A DNA stretch of 36,708 nt from Phycicoccus jejuensis. Lineage in GTDB: Bacteria; Actinomycetota; Actinomycetes; Actinomycetales; Dermatophilaceae. The stretch is taken from the NCBI RefSeq assembly GCF_000720925.1, contig NZ_JOEE01000013.1, positions 1 to 36,708 of the forward strand, given 5' to 3'. Both the position numbers and the translations under genes were made by a program. Positions 23,842 through 30,998 of the stretch are shown piece by piece (position 1 is the first letter of the stretch; the number at the start of each line of letters is the position of its first letter). Below the pieces are notes generated by a model. That model worked only from the letters and a program-made list of their open reading frames with translations. It did no database searches and was not told the DNA's origin.

Positions 23842-24096
23842 CTACTCGGGTGGCCGGGCGATCGAATCCTCTGTCGGGTCCCAACCCATCATGCGGCGGA
23901 ACGCCCGGTACTCGTCACGCTGCTCGTCCGTGATGCGGCACTCCAGATCTGAGCACCATCCGGAATCCTCAGGTACGAACCATCGGCTCCGGTCGCGACG
24001 GGGCTTCTGCCGGCCCGGCCTTCGTGGCCAGACGTGAGGCACCTTCCAGTCCGCACCACAGACGGGGCAGGGGTGCTCGCCGTCCGGGTAAATCAC
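23842..24096 (-). CDS. cassette 9: small zinc-binding protein, reverse orientation
   Basis: An 84-residue protein starting MIYPDGEHPCPVCGADWKVP. Cys pairs CPVC and CSDLEC could bind one zinc, separated by a basic linker (RRPGRQKPRRDRSRW). The C-terminal segment ITDEQRDEYRAFRRMMGWDP is helical. It could bind nucleic acid. The stop sits 5 bp after the degenerate core at 23824. No family name is known to me. Confidence 0.6.
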   Translation of the reverse strand: MIYPDGEHPCPVCGADWKVPHVWPRRPGRQKPRRDRSRWFVPEDSGWCSDLECRITDEQRDEYRAFRRMMGWDPTEDSIARPPE

Positions 24097-24222
24097 GACC
24101 CGGAGACTACGCCGAGCGGCAAGAAGATCGCACGCTCATGCCGCGAAGCGCCCCCGTTGAAGAGCCGTCCGAACACTCTCGATTCGGGCCGTTGGAGCCG
24201 CCGCCTGCGACATAATCGATAG

Positions 24223-24690
24223 GTGCAGAGTTTTCCAAGTCCCACAAGCGGCCTCAGCGCGGCCCGCCGCAAGTGGGGTCTGGCCCGTGCCTATCTGCTC
24301 GCACTCGCGCTCATGGCTGGCTGCGTGGCAGCGATGATGCTGGTCGCAACTGTTCTTGCACTGGACCCGGAGGATAAAAACACGGCGTGGACGTGGGCCG
24401 CGCCCGGGATCGCGTCGGCTGCCGCGCTAGCCACTTCGCAGTGGGGGCGGCCTCGGCTCGTTCAGCTCGTCCTCGGAGGGTTGGGCCTCGTCCTGGTGAC
24501 CATGTCCGTTGCCTTCGGACTGGACGACTGGCGTCTTGAGAACTCCTTCGAGGTGCTTGCCGCCTACGCCGTGCCCCTGACCGCGGGCCTGGCCGCGATC
24601 GTCATCGCGCAACGCGATCGACGACTCGAGAGACAACGGCAGCAGTCGCTCTCGTTGCTGTCCTTCGCCGACAGGGCGCCTTCCGCATAA
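24223..24690 (+). CDS. cassette 10: small membrane protein
   Basis: A 155-residue protein starting with GTG at 24223. Four hydrophobic helices are visible: LARAYLLALALMAGCVAAMM, then WAAPGIASAAALATSQW, LVQLVLGGLGLVLVTMSVAF and VLAAYAVPLTAGLAAIVIAQ. A charged tail (RDRRLERQRQQSLSLLS) ends about 35 bp before the next core. No catalytic motif is seen. The layout is similar in scale to cassettes 5 and 23 but the sequence is unrelated. Confidence 0.65.
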   Translation: MQSFPSPTSGLSAARRKWGLARAYLLALALMAGCVAAMMLVATVLALDPEDKNTAWTWAAPGIASAAALATSQWGRPRLVQLVLGGLGLVLVTMSVAFGLDDWRLENSFEVLAAYAVPLTAGLAAIVIAQRDRRLERQRQQSLSLLSFADRAPSA

Positions 24691-24725
24691 AGTGCCGGGG
24701 AGAAGGCCACGCTGACGTGACCGTC

Positions 24726-24767
24726 CGCTCATACCGCGGGCAGAGTGAATCACCCTGCCGATGAGCG
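24726..24767 (+). repeat. cassette core forming the clearest attC-like hairpin
   Basis: CGCTCATACCGCG, then ATGAGCG at 24761-24767. Between them GGCAG/CTGCC pair around GTGAATCAC, itself a palindrome. The result is two stems separated by unpaired bases, the shape expected of a folded attC. Confidence 0.7.
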
Positions 24768-24791
24768 TAGGTCTGTGCGAGCATCGCTGGC

Positions 24792-25040
24792 ATGTCCGAG
24801 CCAGAGCCCGAGTTCGTTGACCTGCGCCTATGAGACCAGTCCGCCCTCGTCCTGATCGACTGGCTTCTGACGACGGATGAGAGCTCGCTGCCGTACACGC
24901 ACCCATCGCAGAAGCAAGCGCTCCGCGACCTCTCCACCTCTATTGAGTGGGCGCGCGGACTCGGGTACACCGACGCAGAACTCAACGCGGCACAGGAGCA
25001 GGTTTCCCGGGACATGGCCGATGACGACCGCAGGGTGTAA
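24792..25040 (+). pseudogene. cassette 11: small protein gene with an in-frame TGA
   Basis: ATG at 24792 reads MSEPEPEFVDLRL, then TGA (24831-24833). The same frame continues DQSALVLIDWLLTTDESSLP and AQEQVSRDMADDDRRV to TAA at 25038-25040, 16 bp before the next core. Read-through would give 82 residues of convincing helical protein. A C-to-T change turning CGA (Arg) into TGA would explain it. The stop at the normal distance from the core shows the original gene extent. Confidence 0.65.
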
Positions 25041-25055
25041 GCACGGCGAATAGTC

Positions 25056-25068
25056 CGCTCATGCCGCG
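25056..25068 (+). repeat. perfect cassette core; extended match to 29791
   Basis: CGCTCATGCCGCG followed by ACGGGGGAA. The same nine extra bases follow the core at 29791, although the cassettes after them differ. Confidence 0.75.
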
Positions 25069-25090
25069 ACGGGGGAATGCATGCGTCACT

Positions 25091-25354
25091 ATGCAGGGTG
25101 TGAAGCAAGGGGAGTCGCCAAAGTCGGAGTGGGTGGGCGAGCTTGCCGATGGCCCGCCTTCGAAGAAGGACTTCGCTGCGCTCGTTGAGTCCGACGGCGC
25201 CCGGGACTCCGCTGAGGTCGAATACTACGAAGCCGCTGCCGACCCGCAGTTCGTTCGCAATGAGACCGAGCAGCGACGCTTCAGATCGCAGTTCCGCCGC
25301 CGCCTTCGCCATCGTGCCGCCAAGAAGCGACCGGCATCTGGCGCCGGCGGCTGA
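25091..25354 (+). CDS. cassette 12: small charged protein
   Basis: An 87-residue protein from the ATG at 25091; GTG at 25100 is possible, and the ATG of the core itself (25061) is in the same frame. It is highly charged (PKSEWVGELADGPPSKKDFA, VEYYEAAADPQFVRNETEQR) with a strongly basic end (RFRSQFRRRLRHRAAKKRP) that suggests nucleic-acid contact. No known family is recognised. The stop is 4 bp before the next core. Confidence 0.55.
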   Translation: MQGVKQGESPKSEWVGELADGPPSKKDFAALVESDGARDSAEVEYYEAAADPQFVRNETEQRRFRSQFRRRLRHRAAKKRPASGAGG

Positions 25355-25461
25355 CAACCGCTCATGCCGCGGACAGCGCGTTCGGTCCTGCCGATCTGCC
25401 GGCGTGCGGATGTGTTGTTGAGGTGCGGTTGGGTGGTCACCCGGCCTGACAACATGTCCCC

Positions 25462-25824
25462 ATCTATGGACTGGATCCCAACACCGATCTAAGCCCTCTA
25501 AGCGGTTGCGTGCTGACGTTCGTTGGATTCGGCCAGTTCCAAGTTCAGCTGGCCTTTTCAGGCGACACAGATTGCCACATCTCCATCGAGGGCGACTACG
25601 TCGTGATGCCCCCGGGTGGCCAGGTCACTACTTTCAGCGAGGCCGCGGATGGTGCAGCCGCGTTATTGCCGCTGCTGGGGCAATCAGTCGAGGTGGCCAT
25701 GGTTCCTACCGACGGGACAGCAAGACTTCGCTTCGAAAGTGGGGCGATCGCCGAGGTGCTGGACTCCGAGCCTCACTAGGAGAGCTATCAGATCAACCTC
25801 GGCGATCGGCTGCTCGTCGTCTGA
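25462..25824 (+). pseudogene. cassette 13: DUF6188-like gene with TAG nonsense and no normal start
   Basis: The frame reads IYGLDPNTDLSPLSGCVLTF, later GDTDCHISIEGDYVV, LLPLLGQSVEVAMV and GTARLRFESGAIAEVLDSEP. I recognise this as the DUF6188-type pattern. A TAG at 25777-25779 interrupts it just where the family has Tyr; the next codons read ESYQINLGDRLLVV and stop at 25822-25824, 12 bp before a core. TAC to TAG would explain the break. The expected start position is ATC (25462), so the start codon may also be lost; GTG at 25510 would give a truncated product. Confidence 0.6.
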
Positions 25825-25933
25825 CCTGGTGGTGTCCCCTCATGCCGCGCCGCGCACGAGTCGAGGGCGGAGTCCGCAACGGCGCTCGGGAGTGGGTGAT
25901 TCCACGGAGATCGAGCCCCGTACGGTGAGACTC

Positions 25934-26161
25934 ATGCCTGACTCCCTCAATGCTGATCTTGATGGCACGATGTGCGCCCGATCTGACTGCTCGCGGGTAG
26001 CGGACGTGATCGGGAACGCCGTTCTTCGTCTGAACCCTTTGGTCGGAGCTCTCGGCAGCCCAGATGATCCGATGTCCGTGGACCTGCCCCTGTGCGTCGA
26101 TGACGCGCATCTGCTGCGCATGGAGCCGACTCTCGAGCGATTCAGTGACGGATTGAACTAA
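25934..26161 (+). CDS. cassette 14a: small Cys-containing protein
   Basis: A 75-residue protein starting MPDSLNADLDGTMCARSDCS at 25934. Cys residues at CARSDC and a later LCVDDAHLLRM could form a zinc site. Between them VADVIGNAVLRLNPLVGALG looks like a packed helix-strand. No family is known to me. It shares its inter-core interval with a second gene (26313), and no core separates them. Confidence 0.6.
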   Translation: MPDSLNADLDGTMCARSDCSRVADVIGNAVLRLNPLVGALGSPDDPMSVDLPLCVDDAHLLRMEPTLERFSDGLN

Positions 26162-26312
26162 GCAAAGGAGGCCACTAAAGGACGGCCCACTCGCTTCCGC
26201 ACCCTCCTAGCGAGCGCTAGTTAGGAGCAGAAGTAGATCGCACCTGAGAGCCGACCGCGCCCCATGGACATGCCGTGGACGTGGTGTCACAGGCTCGCGT
26301 CAGGATGCTCGT

Positions 26313-26750
26313 GTGGATTGGTCAACTCTCGCTCCCGGTGTGGTCACAACAGTGCTCGCGGCAGGCGTCATGGCCCTGCTTCGCACCGTCTGGGATCACC
26401 GCCGCGAACGGGGCGCGCTCGTGGCGAGCCATGAGCCACCCTCCACGCGCGGATGGGACGCCACGGTGAAGGTCCAGTGGCGAGGCACAGGGGAGGCTTG
26501 GCATGTCTTGGCGATTCCATATGACCGAGCAACCTTCATGGCCCGGGGAAGCAACCAAGCGCACGTTCTGCGTGACGGTGACGGTGAGTTGCGCTTTCAG
26601 GTCCGCTATCCAGCACGGATCGTGTTGCTTTGGCGAGCTGGGCTGACGCGCAGGAGGGCCCGGGGCCACCTCCTGGACACACAAGCAGGGTTAACCCGCC
26701 CCATGACGAACAGGGAGGTCCGAGCCTTCCTCTCGCGTGGGCGTTCGTAG
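26313..26750 (+). CDS. cassette 14b: small membrane-anchored protein
   Basis: A 145-residue protein starting MDWSTLAPGVVTTVLAAGVM, an N-terminal membrane helix, followed by a basic stretch (VWDHRRERGALVAS) and a soluble domain with WDATVKVQWRGTGEAWHVLA and VRYPARIVLLWRAGLTRRRA. It has the look of a one-span protein with a cytosolic domain. No family is recognised. The stop lies about 77 bp before the next core, farther than usual. Confidence 0.6.
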   Translation: MDWSTLAPGVVTTVLAAGVMALLRTVWDHRRERGALVASHEPPSTRGWDATVKVQWRGTGEAWHVLAIPYDRATFMARGSNQAHVLRDGDGELRFQVRYPARIVLLWRAGLTRRRARGHLLDTQAGLTRPMTNREVRAFLSRGRS

Positions 26751-26827
26751 CGGGACGACGCCGACGTGGGACACCCGCACTCACATGACATCTCGGTACG
26801 CCATCGGGCCGTGACGACGAGCCAACC

Positions 26828-26840
26828 GCTCATGCCGCGT
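26828..26840 (+). repeat. perfect cassette core before the type VII-like operon
   Basis: CGCTCATGCCGCG followed by TTGCGCT. The same extension follows the core at 30094. The next core is almost 3 kb away, the longest interval in the array. Confidence 0.75.
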
Positions 26841-27007
26841 TGCGCTCGATGCTTGACCACACCGGGGGAGCAGATTTGCGACTACTCGCAAGCCGTTTGA
26901 GTGGCACGCCGCGCCGGGGTCGTCGTACGGTCGAACCGACTAGTACCGATCAGTAGCCGGGCTCGAGGGAGCGGACCGGCGAACCGCGACCCAGGGGGTG
27001 GCCGCAG

Positions 27008-27418
27008 ATGAGCACACCGCAGACGTTTGCCCGACCTCGCGACGGCGAGACGTTCGAGGAGTTCCAGGCCCGCTACCGGGCCTCCATCCCACCGGTGCTG
27101 TACCTGCCGGTGGCCCGTGCCACAGGCGTGGACGAGCCGCTCGAGATCGAGATGCATACCACGACTGACGGCAGGTTGGCGCTGCTGGCGTACTCGGCCT
27201 TTGACCGGTTGCTGGACTGCTGCGGTCCGCACCAGCCGTACGCGCTCGTGCCGACCGCGAACTTGGACCGGCTCAAGGCGGAGCAGCCCTACGACGTCGT
27301 CTACTTCGACATGACCATCCCCGACGAGCTGCGCCACACCGAGACCGAACCGGCCGACCCGGCGCCGGCGGTGCGCGAGGTCGGGGACCCAGCCGGTCCG
27401 GGACGGAGAACCTCGTGA
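27008..27418 (+). CDS. cassette 15 gene 1: SAV_915-like protein
   Basis: A 136-residue protein starting MSTPQTFARPRDGETFEEFQ at 27008. The core TTDGRLALLAYSAFDRLLDC, then CGPHQPYALVPTANLDRL and YDVVYFDMTIPDELR, matches the SAV_915-type small proteins often found beside WXG100 genes in actinobacteria. It heads a four-gene operon with every junction overlapping by 4 bp. GC content appears higher than in the surrounding cassettes, hinting at a separate origin. It may act as a chaperone-like or regulatory component; that is inference. Confidence 0.7.
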   Translation: MSTPQTFARPRDGETFEEFQARYRASIPPVLYLPVARATGVDEPLEIEMHTTTDGRLALLAYSAFDRLLDCCGPHQPYALVPTANLDRLKAEQPYDVVYFDMTIPDELRHTETEPADPAPAVREVGDPAGPGRRTS

Positions 27419-27717
27419 GCGACTTCGACATCTCCCCGGCCCGGCTGACCTCGATGGCCGGCACCCACGCCGACGCCGCGAGCGAGGTCGCCGGCACCGC
27501 ACCGGCCCAGCCGGCCGGTGTCGACGGCGGCGAGGGCGGCCCGCACGTGCTGCTCATGCTGGCCGACCTCGGCGCCGATGCCGACGCCTTGGCCCAGCTC
27601 AACACCGGCACCGCCTCCGCCCTGCGCACCGTGGCCGCCGACACCGAAGCCACCGACGCCGAGGCCGCCGCCGTGCTGCGCCAGTCCGCGGCCCCGATCT
27701 GCACCCCGGCGTCATGA
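27415..27717 (+). CDS. cassette 15 gene 2: EspC/WXG100-like secreted helical protein
   Basis: A 100-residue protein from a GTG at 27415 overlapping the previous stop (GTGA). It starts SDFDISPARLTSMAGTHADA, resembling the N-terminus of EspC/DUF2580-type ESX substrates (a helix, a turn, a helix). A second long helix (ALRTVAADTEATDAEAAAVL) completes a helical hairpin. No WXG motif is visible. It is the likely partner of the larger protein downstream, in the way small helical proteins pair with LXG/WXG effectors. Confidence 0.65.
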   Translation: MSDFDISPARLTSMAGTHADAASEVAGTAPAQPAGVDGGEGGPHVLLMLADLGADADALAQLNTGTASALRTVAADTEATDAEAAAVLRQSAAPICTPAS

Positions 27718-28916
27718 TCGACACCGACCTGCCCGGATCGTTCGCCTCGCTGCAGGCCGCCTCGAGCTGGCTTGCCGACCTGGCCGACGCGATGGACGGC
27801 GCCGGCGACGACGCCGTGGCCGCCCGCTCGGCCGCTGCCGCCGACTGGGACGGGGCCAGCCACGCCGCCTACACCGCGCACGTGAGCGAGGTCATCACCG
27901 CCGGCGACGCCCGCGTCGGAGTCGTGCGGCGCTGCGCCCATGCCGTGGACACCTACGCCTGGGAGCTGCAGGCGTGCCAGGCCGAGATGGCCGCCCATCG
28001 CGCGCGCGCCGCCGCCGGCGGCCTGGCCGTGGTCGGCACCACCATCGAAGCCCCACCGGCCGCGTTCGACCCCGGGCCGCCGCTGCTGATGGCCACCCCC
28101 GCCCAGCAGCGCCAGTACGACAACGACCAGGATGCGTTCACGGGCCGGCTGGAGCAGAACGAGCTCTACGAGCAGCTGCGCATCGACGTGCGCGCCACCT
28201 ACGACCGCCTCGACGCCTGTGTCACCGCTACCTTGGCTCCGGCCCAGGAGGAGGCCGCGTCCGACTCCGGCCTGAAGGCCCTGCTAGCCAAGGCCAAGGC
28301 CGCCGCCGAGCGCACCGGCAACGCGATCGACTTCGGCGGGACCGCGTTCACGGTGCGCGAGAGGGACTTGCGCAAGGCCGCCGACCGCGCCGCCACCGCC
28401 CTGGCCGCCAGCCGCTCCCGCAACCCGGCCGTCCGATCCGGCCGGGTTCCGCCCAGCGCGAGAGGGCTGGCCAACGCGGCCAAGCCCGGCACGAAGGCGG
28501 CCAACCTGATCGCCGAAGCCGGCGAGGTGGCCCGGTGGGGCAAGGTCCTCAAGTTCGGTGGCCCGGTCCTGGGTGTGGTCAGCTCTGGTATCGCCCTGGC
28601 CAACGGTGAGTCACCGAGCTCGGTGGGCGTCGGGTTGGTCGCCGGTCTGGCCGCCGGCGTCGCGACCGGCGCCGTCGTGGCCGCCGGCGTGGTCACCGCC
28701 CCGGTGTGGGTGACTGCCGGCGCAGTCGTGGTCATCGGCGGCGTCGTGGCATGGGGCGCCACCAAGGCGTGGGAGACGTGGGTGCCCGAGGATGTGCGCG
28801 AGTCCATCGACGACGGGGCGCGGGCGGCATGGGACTGGACCACCGACACCGCCTCGGACGCCTGGGACGGCGCCACCGACGCGGTCTCCGGGGCGTGGAA
28901 TAGCGTGTTCGGGTGA
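27714..28916 (+). CDS. cassette 15 gene 3: candidate type VII secretion effector
   Basis: A 400-residue protein; ATG at 27714 overlaps the previous stop (ATGA). The N-terminal 100 residues are helical with WADL/WDGASHAAYTAHVSEV, the DWxGxAxxAY pattern of WXG100-like/LXG-like heads. The middle is Ala/Arg-rich helix (KAKAAAERTGNAIDFGG, AATALAASRSRNPAV). A Gly/Val/Ala-rich hydrophobic pair of helices (GVGLVAGLAAGVATGAVVAA, WVTAGAVVVIGGVVAWGAT) is followed by an amphipathic tail rich in Trp and Asp. It could be a pore-forming toxin or membrane-targeted effector. No enzymatic domain is recognised. Confidence 0.6.
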   Translation: MIDTDLPGSFASLQAASSWLADLADAMDGAGDDAVAARSAAAADWDGASHAAYTAHVSEVITAGDARVGVVRRCAHAVDTYAWELQACQAEMAAHRARAAAGGLAVVGTTIEAPPAAFDPGPPLLMATPAQQRQYDNDQDAFTGRLEQNELYEQLRIDVRATYDRLDACVTATLAPAQEEAASDSGLKALLAKAKAAAERTGNAIDFGGTAFTVRERDLRKAADRAATALAASRSRNPAVRSGRVPPSARGLANAAKPGTKAANLIAEAGEVARWGKVLKFGGPVLGVVSSGIALANGESPSSVGVGLVAGLAAGVATGAVVAAGVVTAPVWVTAGAVVVIGGVVAWGATKAWETWVPEDVRESIDDGARAAWDWTTDTASDAWDGATDAVSGAWNSVFG

Positions 28917-29665
28917 CCTCCGACCAGCCCGCGGCCCCGCGAGGCGGCACGAGTACGCCGCACCCCCACCCCCGCAAGCGCGGCATCGTGCTCGGGATGT
29001 TCGCTGTGCCGCTGCTGGTGTGGTGCGTCGTCGCCGTGACCGCCGGAACCAGAGCGCCGCTGGTGGCCATCGCGTTGGCGTGCCTACCGTTGCCGTTGCT
29101 CGCGCTGCCGCAGGTGTGGCCCGACCTGACCCGCCAGCGTCGTAGCGCCGCCCCCGTCCAGTCCGGCCGGGCCCTGGTCTTCGACGCCCCGGCCGCCGAC
29201 CGGTGGAGCTACGCCGTCATGGCGCTCCTCTTCCTGGCCGCACCGCTCTTGGTGCACTGGGACGCCGCCCGCATCGGCGAGCAGGTCCCCACGCAGATCC
29301 GCTTCTGGCTCTGGCTGGCCGTGCCACTGGGTGTGGCCGGGGTGTTCTGGCAGGCCCGCTGGCGACGAACCCAGATCAGCCTCGACCCAGCGCTGGTCAG
29401 CGTGCAGACCTCCCGCGGGGTGGTCGAGATCCCTTGGGGGCAGCTCGCCGACGCTCCGCCCAACGGCGGCCCGCGGTTGGAGGCGATGCTCGCCGCAGGT
29501 GGTGGCGTGATCGACGGACATTCCCTACGCGCCGATCCCCACCGCGTCGCCGACGTGATCGAGTTCTACCGCACTCACCCGTCCTTGCGTCGAGAGCTCG
29601 CCACTGGCGAAGCCACGGACCGCATTGACCGTGGTGACGTCACCAGTGCCCCGCCTTCGCACTAA
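28913..29665 (+). CDS. cassette 15 gene 4: membrane protein, possible immunity factor
   Basis: A 250-residue protein from a GTG overlapping the previous stop. After a Pro-rich basic N-terminus it has four membrane helices: VLGMFAVPLLVWCVVAVTAG, ALACLPLPLLALPQVW, AVMALLFLAAPLLVHW and FWLWLAVPLGVAGVFW. A PH-like or YcxB-like strand-rich domain follows (ISLDPALVSVQTSRGVVEIP), then helix RADPHRVADVIEFYRTHPSL. Placed last after a candidate membrane-active effector, it is a reasonable immunity protein. That role is inferred from order only. Confidence 0.6.
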   Translation: MTSDQPAAPRGGTSTPHPHPRKRGIVLGMFAVPLLVWCVVAVTAGTRAPLVAIALACLPLPLLALPQVWPDLTRQRRSAAPVQSGRALVFDAPAADRWSYAVMALLFLAAPLLVHWDAARIGEQVPTQIRFWLWLAVPLGVAGVFWQARWRRTQISLDPALVSVQTSRGVVEIPWGQLADAPPNGGPRLEAMLAAGGGVIDGHSLRADPHRVADVIEFYRTHPSLRRELATGEATDRIDRGDVTSAPPSH

Positions 29666-29790
29666 GCGGCCGACAGGGCTTCAGCTCCTCCGCCCAAGCC
29701 CCAACAGTCTGCTCCACCACGTCGAGCGAAGACCTCTCCCTCGTCGCGCCTCGTCTGACCAGCCCGAACGGATCGTGCGGGCGAAGTTTG

Positions 29791-29867
29791 CGCTCATGCC
29801 GCGACGGGGGAAGTTCGATCTGGGGACAAGCCCTGAAAGGGCTGCCTCGTCCGGCGCTCATACCTCA
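29791..29867 (+). repeat. two cores 64 bp apart, an empty cassette
   Basis: A perfect core at 29791 is followed at 29855 by CGCTCATACCTCA, a weaker copy. The 50 bp between holds no gene. It may be a remnant left after excision or deletion of a cassette. Confidence 0.6.
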
Positions 29868-29877
29868 CAATCGACCC

Positions 29878-30075
29878 ATGCGGGCGAGGACGGCAGACCT
29901 TTACTGGTCGGCGGGTGGCTTCGTCATCGCCAGCGTCAACGCCCTCGAAAGCGTGGGCATTAGCGGGTTCCTCTGGGCCTTGGCGGCCTTCGTCATGCTG
30001 GTGGGCTTTGTGACGACTGCTGTGCGTCTGATCCGCACGCGAAACTTGCAGCGCCCCTCCACCACCGTTCCCTGA
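29878..30075 (+). CDS. cassette 17: very small membrane protein
   Basis: A 65-residue protein starting MRARTADLYWSAGGFVIASV at 29878, 10 bp after the core, so the ribosome-binding site would lie within the core region. Two hydrophobic helices (FVIASVNALESVGISGF and LWALAAFVMLVGFVTTAVRL) and a basic end make it a two-span hairpin. No family is recognised. The stop is 19 bp before the next core. Confidence 0.55.
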   Translation: MRARTADLYWSAGGFVIASVNALESVGISGFLWALAAFVMLVGFVTTAVRLIRTRNLQRPSTTVP

Positions 30076-30125
30076 CGGGGTCCACCGTCCGTGCGCTCAT
30101 GCCGCGTTGCGCTTCAGGCGTTGAC

Positions 30126-30317
30126 CTACTTCTCGGTGATAGTGATGCGGGGGTCGCCCTTCTGCCACCTATCGGAGGGGTTCAGCGAGAAGCCCTCGAC
30201 GAACACGGAACCGTGTCCAACGCGGCTCGCCTCAAAGACGAACTGCACAGCCCGCGCCAACGCACGCGCGTCCACGGCCCCACCCTCGAACTCCACTGCA
30301 ATTCGCTTCATACCCAT
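30126..30317 (-). CDS. cassette 18a: small hypothetical protein, reverse orientation
   Basis: A 63-residue protein starting MGMKRIAVEFEGGAVDARAL at 30317, preceded at 8 nt by GGGGGAAG, a strong ribosome-binding site that decides the start over the much longer upstream frame. The sequence is alpha-beta (AVQFVFEASRVGHGSVFVEG). No family is known. It is divergent from 18b in the same interval, with about 110 bp between the two starts. Confidence 0.6.
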   Translation of the reverse strand: MGMKRIAVEFEGGAVDARALARAVQFVFEASRVGHGSVFVEGFSLNPSDRWQKGDPRITITEK

Positions 30318-30426
30318 GGGGTGATCTTCCCCCAACTCGTATCCGGCTACCTGACCCGCCGTATCGCGAAAGTCGCTCTGCAAGACTCGCCATGTGGTCG
30401 ACCACTTCGCGAGCCGGCATTTCAGC

Positions 30427-30615
30427 GTGAGCAACCCCGAAGGGCCCGCCGGCCCTGATCTGCCACTCCTCCTGCGCCGCGTCGCCGACGCCATCGAGGA
30501 AGCCGGCATCGGGTCAGAGGAATTGCTCGATGTCACCTTCTGCGCCGACGAGGTCAATCAGCACGGCGCCTGGTGGCGGGCAACCGTCTACTGGGCGCCG
30601 GACGATCCGGCCTAG
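30427..30615 (+). CDS. cassette 18b: small hypothetical protein
   Basis: A 62-residue protein from the GTG at 30427 (MSNPEGPAGPDLPLLLRRVA); GTG at 30394 is an in-frame alternative. A helix (RRVADAIEEAGIGSEELLDV) is followed by strands FCADEVNQHGAWWRATVYW, a compact fold typical of antitoxin- or immunity-sized proteins. The stop is 23 bp before the core at 30638. It is divergent from 18a, so the interval carries a back-to-back gene pair. Confidence 0.55.
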   Translation: MSNPEGPAGPDLPLLLRRVADAIEEAGIGSEELLDVTFCADEVNQHGAWWRATVYWAPDDPA

Positions 30616-30637
30616 AAGCTCACCGGTCTCATTCGTG

Positions 30638-30659
30638 CGCTTATGCCGCGATGCGGCAT
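30638..30659 (+). repeat. core with self-complementary extension
   Basis: CGCTTATGCCGCG overlaps a perfect 7-bp hairpin, ATGCCGC-GAT-GCGGCAT. Like the first core at 19617 it is a compact, collapsed two-arm form. Confidence 0.6.
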
Positions 30660-30692
30660 CACGTCGGGGCATCGACGACATAGCCTCCGGAG

Positions 30693-30911
30693 ATGCCGGA
30701 GTACGAACCACGACTTGCGGACGCTTTCTGGGACCTTCGTGACGACGCCTACGACCATCCCGAGCGATGGCAGGTCAGCGCGAGCGACATCTTTCAGAGG
30801 CTGGCCGAACTCGTCGAGACGGCTGAGGACAGCGGCGGGCTGATCGATTGGCGTCGCGACGTGGCGGAGTCGATGCTTCGCTGGCGCTCGGCCGGCACCA
30901 ACAACCCGTAG
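30693..30911 (+). CDS. cassette 19: small acidic helical protein
   Basis: A 72-residue protein starting MPEYEPRLADAFWDLRDDAY. It is entirely helical (ASDIFQRLAELVETAEDSGG, WRRDVAESMLRWRSAG) and acidic, with no metal or catalytic motif. Its character is antitoxin- or immunity-like; I assign no family. The stop is 12 bp before the next core. Confidence 0.6.
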   Translation: MPEYEPRLADAFWDLRDDAYDHPERWQVSASDIFQRLAELVETAEDSGGLIDWRRDVAESMLRWRSAGTNNP

Positions 30912-30923
30912 ACAGAGGCCGCC

Positions 30924-30966
30924 CGATTATGCCGCGGACAGATCGATTCATCGGGCTGATGAGCGG
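30924..30966 (+). repeat. degenerate core with intact complementary arm
   Basis: CGATTATGCCGCG has two changes, but the downstream arm GGCTGATGAGCGG matches the complement of the consensus core better than of this copy. That suggests the arm is the ancestral sequence and the core decayed. Confidence 0.6.
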
Positions 30967-30998
30967 ACGCTGCCTCGACCTCCGGCATCCTTGCCCGC

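Noticed and set aside
27518..28609. 363-residue plus-strand frame in the type VII-like cassette
   Set aside because: It is an Arg/Pro-rich out-of-frame shadow of the 27415 and 27714 genes, produced by high GC.
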